Shown one piece after another: positions 4,586 through 5,531 of a stretch of DNA of 5,531 nt. The translations under genes and the position numbers were made by a program. The notes beneath the pieces were generated by a model. It did not search any database, had not been told where the DNA came from, and saw only the letters and a program-made list of their open reading frames with translations. The stretch comes from an uncultured Desulfobacca sp. Its GTDB lineage: Bacteria; Desulfobacterota; Desulfobaccia; Desulfobaccales; Desulfobaccaceae. The stretch spans positions 1-5,531 of the forward strand of contig CALGOE010000014.1 of the NCBI GenBank assembly GCA_937958145.1. The letters are read 5' to 3'. How positions within the stretch are numbered: position 1 is the first letter of the stretch; each line of letters begins with the position of its first letter.

Positions 4586-5422
4586 ATGATCGATGTCCAT
4601 ACCCACATTTTCCCCCCTGAGGTGGTGAAGAATCGCCAGGATTTTTTTGCCGACGAACCGGCCTTCCGCTGGCTCTATGACTCGGCCCAGGCGAGGCTGG
4701 CCAGCGCCGAGGAGCTGCTGGCGGCTATGGAGACCGAAGGGGTGGAAAAATCAGTGGTTTTTGGTTTCCCCTGGCGGCGATTGGCCACCATGCGGCGCCA
4801 CAACGATTACATCCTGGAGGCCCAGCACCGCTACCCCCGCCATCTCCTGGGTTTTGCCTGTGTCAATGCCCTGGAAAGCGGCGCCGCGGCCGAGGTGGAG
4901 CGTTGCCTGGCCGCCGGCTGCCGGGGGGTGGGTGAACTGGCCTTTTATCAGGAGGGTTTGGGTGATGACATGATCGCCGCCCTCAGGCCCATTGCCGACC
5001 TCTGCCAGGGCTACGGCGTGCCCCTGCTGTTGCACACCAATGAACCGGTGGGCCACGTCTATCCCGGCAAAAGCCCCATGCAGTTGGGCGACCTCTACAA
5101 GTTGATCCAAGCCTGCCCTGATCTGACATTGATCCTGGCCCACTGGGGGGGCGGCCTGTTTTTTTATCACCTCCTCAAAAAAGACGTGGCCGAGGTCCTC
5201 AGGAACGTCTATTTTGACACCGCGGCCTCGCCCTTTCTCTATCGACCGGAGGTCTACCGCCTGGCCGTCGAGATCATGGGGCCGGAAAAGATCCTGTTCG
5301 GCAGCGATTTTCCCCTCCTCAAGCCCAGCCGCTATCTCAAGGACATGACTGCCGGCGGCCTCAGCGAGGCCCACCGGGAGTTGCTTACCCAACAAAATGC
5401 CAAGAGGCTGTTCGGACTCTGA
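4586..5422 (+). CDS. Metal-dependent amidohydrolase, TIM-barrel (Amidohydro_2 family)
   Basis: This is a 278-aa cytoplasmic enzyme of the amidohydrolase superfamily. Visible metal and catalytic residues are H5-T6-H7 at the end of strand 1, E117 in GVGELAFY, H150 in LLLHTNEP, H186 in LILAHWGGG and D241 in LFGSDFPLL. This set and the order of strands match PF04909-type proteins, which include hydrolases and metal-dependent decarboxylases such as ACMSD-like enzymes. The substrate cannot be inferred. The C-terminal NAKRLFGL is the usual end of the family, so the gene is complete. An upstream in-frame extension back to 4352 is open but overlaps the Smr gene out of frame; MIDVHTH at 4586 is the natural family start. 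No good Shine-Dalgarno sequence precedes it (GAGG at 4563-4566 is too far), so translation is probably coupled to the Smr gene ending 14 bases earlier. Confidence 0.9.
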   Translation: MIDVHTHIFPPEVVKNRQDFFADEPAFRWLYDSAQARLASAEELLAAMETEGVEKSVVFGFPWRRLATMRRHNDYILEAQHRYPRHLLGFACVNALESGAAAEVERCLAAGCRGVGELAFYQEGLGDDMIAALRPIADLCQGYGVPLLLHTNEPVGHVYPGKSPMQLGDLYKLIQACPDLTLILAHWGGGLFFYHLLKKDVAEVLRNVYFDTAASPFLYRPEVYRLAVEIMGPEKILFGSDFPLLKPSRYLKDMTAGGLSEAHRELLTQQNAKRLFGL

Positions 5423-5448
5423 GACAACGAAGGCAATGGGGCTGTCTC

Positions 5449-5474
5449 GGGCTTTTTGGCGCTGCCAAAAGCCC
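5449..5474 (+). terminator. Hairpin after the amidohydrolase gene, possible terminator
   Basis: GGGCTTTTTGGC (5449-5460) pairs with GCCAAAAGCCC (5464-5474), with one bulged T and a three-base loop, 26 bases after the stop codon. No T run follows; instead further GC palindromes start at once. It could be an mRNA-stabilising or rho-linked 3' end rather than a true intrinsic terminator. Confidence 0.5.
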
Positions 5475-5531
5475 CGTCGGGGCAGGGGCATCGCCCCCGG
5501 GCCCCCGCCCCTGGGGGCACTTTTGCCGGGG
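5471..5531. repeat. Cluster of GC-rich palindromes at the window end
   Basis: Four short perfect inverted repeats follow one another: GCCCC-GTC-GGGGC (5471-5483), GGGGC-ATC-GCCCC (5485-5497), GCCCCC-N6-GGGGGC (5501-5518) and GGCA-CTTT-TGCC (5516-5527). The last two overlap. The stretch is nearly all G and C and non-coding, like REP-type intergenic repeats, and it may continue past the window. Whether it is dispersed in the genome cannot be seen here. Confidence 0.5.

Noticed and set aside
4751..5491. Minus-strand open frame (246 codons) opposite the amidohydrolase gene
   Set aside because: The + strand frame has all amidohydrolase motifs; the antisense frame has none and begins in the palindrome cluster.

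Overview
This 5.5 kb window looks like a stretch of chromosome from a GC-rich, diderm, probably environmental bacterium. A Desulfobacterota ('deltaproteobacterial') lineage such as the Desulfobacca group would fit. The evidence is a PEP-CTERM-type exported protein with a perfect-consensus sigma-54 promoter, several proteins with Sec signal peptides, a periplasmic L,D-transpeptidase with the HGC motif, and clear AGGAGG ribosome binding sites. The taxonomic call is inference only; no rRNA or marker gene is present.

Layout. Bases 1-250 are an AT-rich control region with a candidate enhancer-type inverted repeat, a -24/-12 (RpoN) promoter and a roughly 109-nt leader holding two Shine-Dalgarno sequences. 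They drive a 202-aa PEP-CTERM-like surface/matrix protein (251-859), which ends in a good intrinsic terminator (904-936). After a short gap with a strong hairpin (1001-1029) comes a small secreted, highly charged protein with a (VP)5 tail (1126-1464). An endonuclease/exonuclease/phosphatase (EEP) fold phosphodiesterase follows (1519-2280), and then a near-perfect 17-bp hairpin (2310-2347). Next is a LysM-like/YkuD L,D-transpeptidase (2377-3414). The 204-nt intergenic region after it is rich in possible RNA structure, with a terminator-like hairpin and T7 run. The last block is a tight three-gene set with 14-nt gaps: a secreted coiled-coil protein (3619-4143), a stand-alone Smr-domain protein (4158-4571) and a TIM-barrel metal-dependent amidohydrolase (4586-5422). 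The window ends in a very GC-rich cluster of palindromes (5449-5531). All genes are on the + strand. No stretch longer than 300 bases lacks a gene.

How the genes fit together. The first gene belongs, by family knowledge, to the exosortase/PEP-CTERM export system, whose genes are commonly controlled by a PrsK/PrsR two-component system with sigma-54; the exosortase itself is not in the window. The L,D-transpeptidase acts on peptidoglycan. Three other products are predicted to be exported (251, 1126 and 3619), so the window leans towards the cell envelope. The EEP, Smr and amidohydrolase proteins are predicted cytoplasmic hydrolases/nucleases with unknown substrates. I do not see a defence system, mobile element, CRISPR array, tRNA or rRNA. 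The most interesting features are the regulatory architecture of the PEP-CTERM gene, the strong intergenic hairpins and the uncharacterised small secreted proteins.
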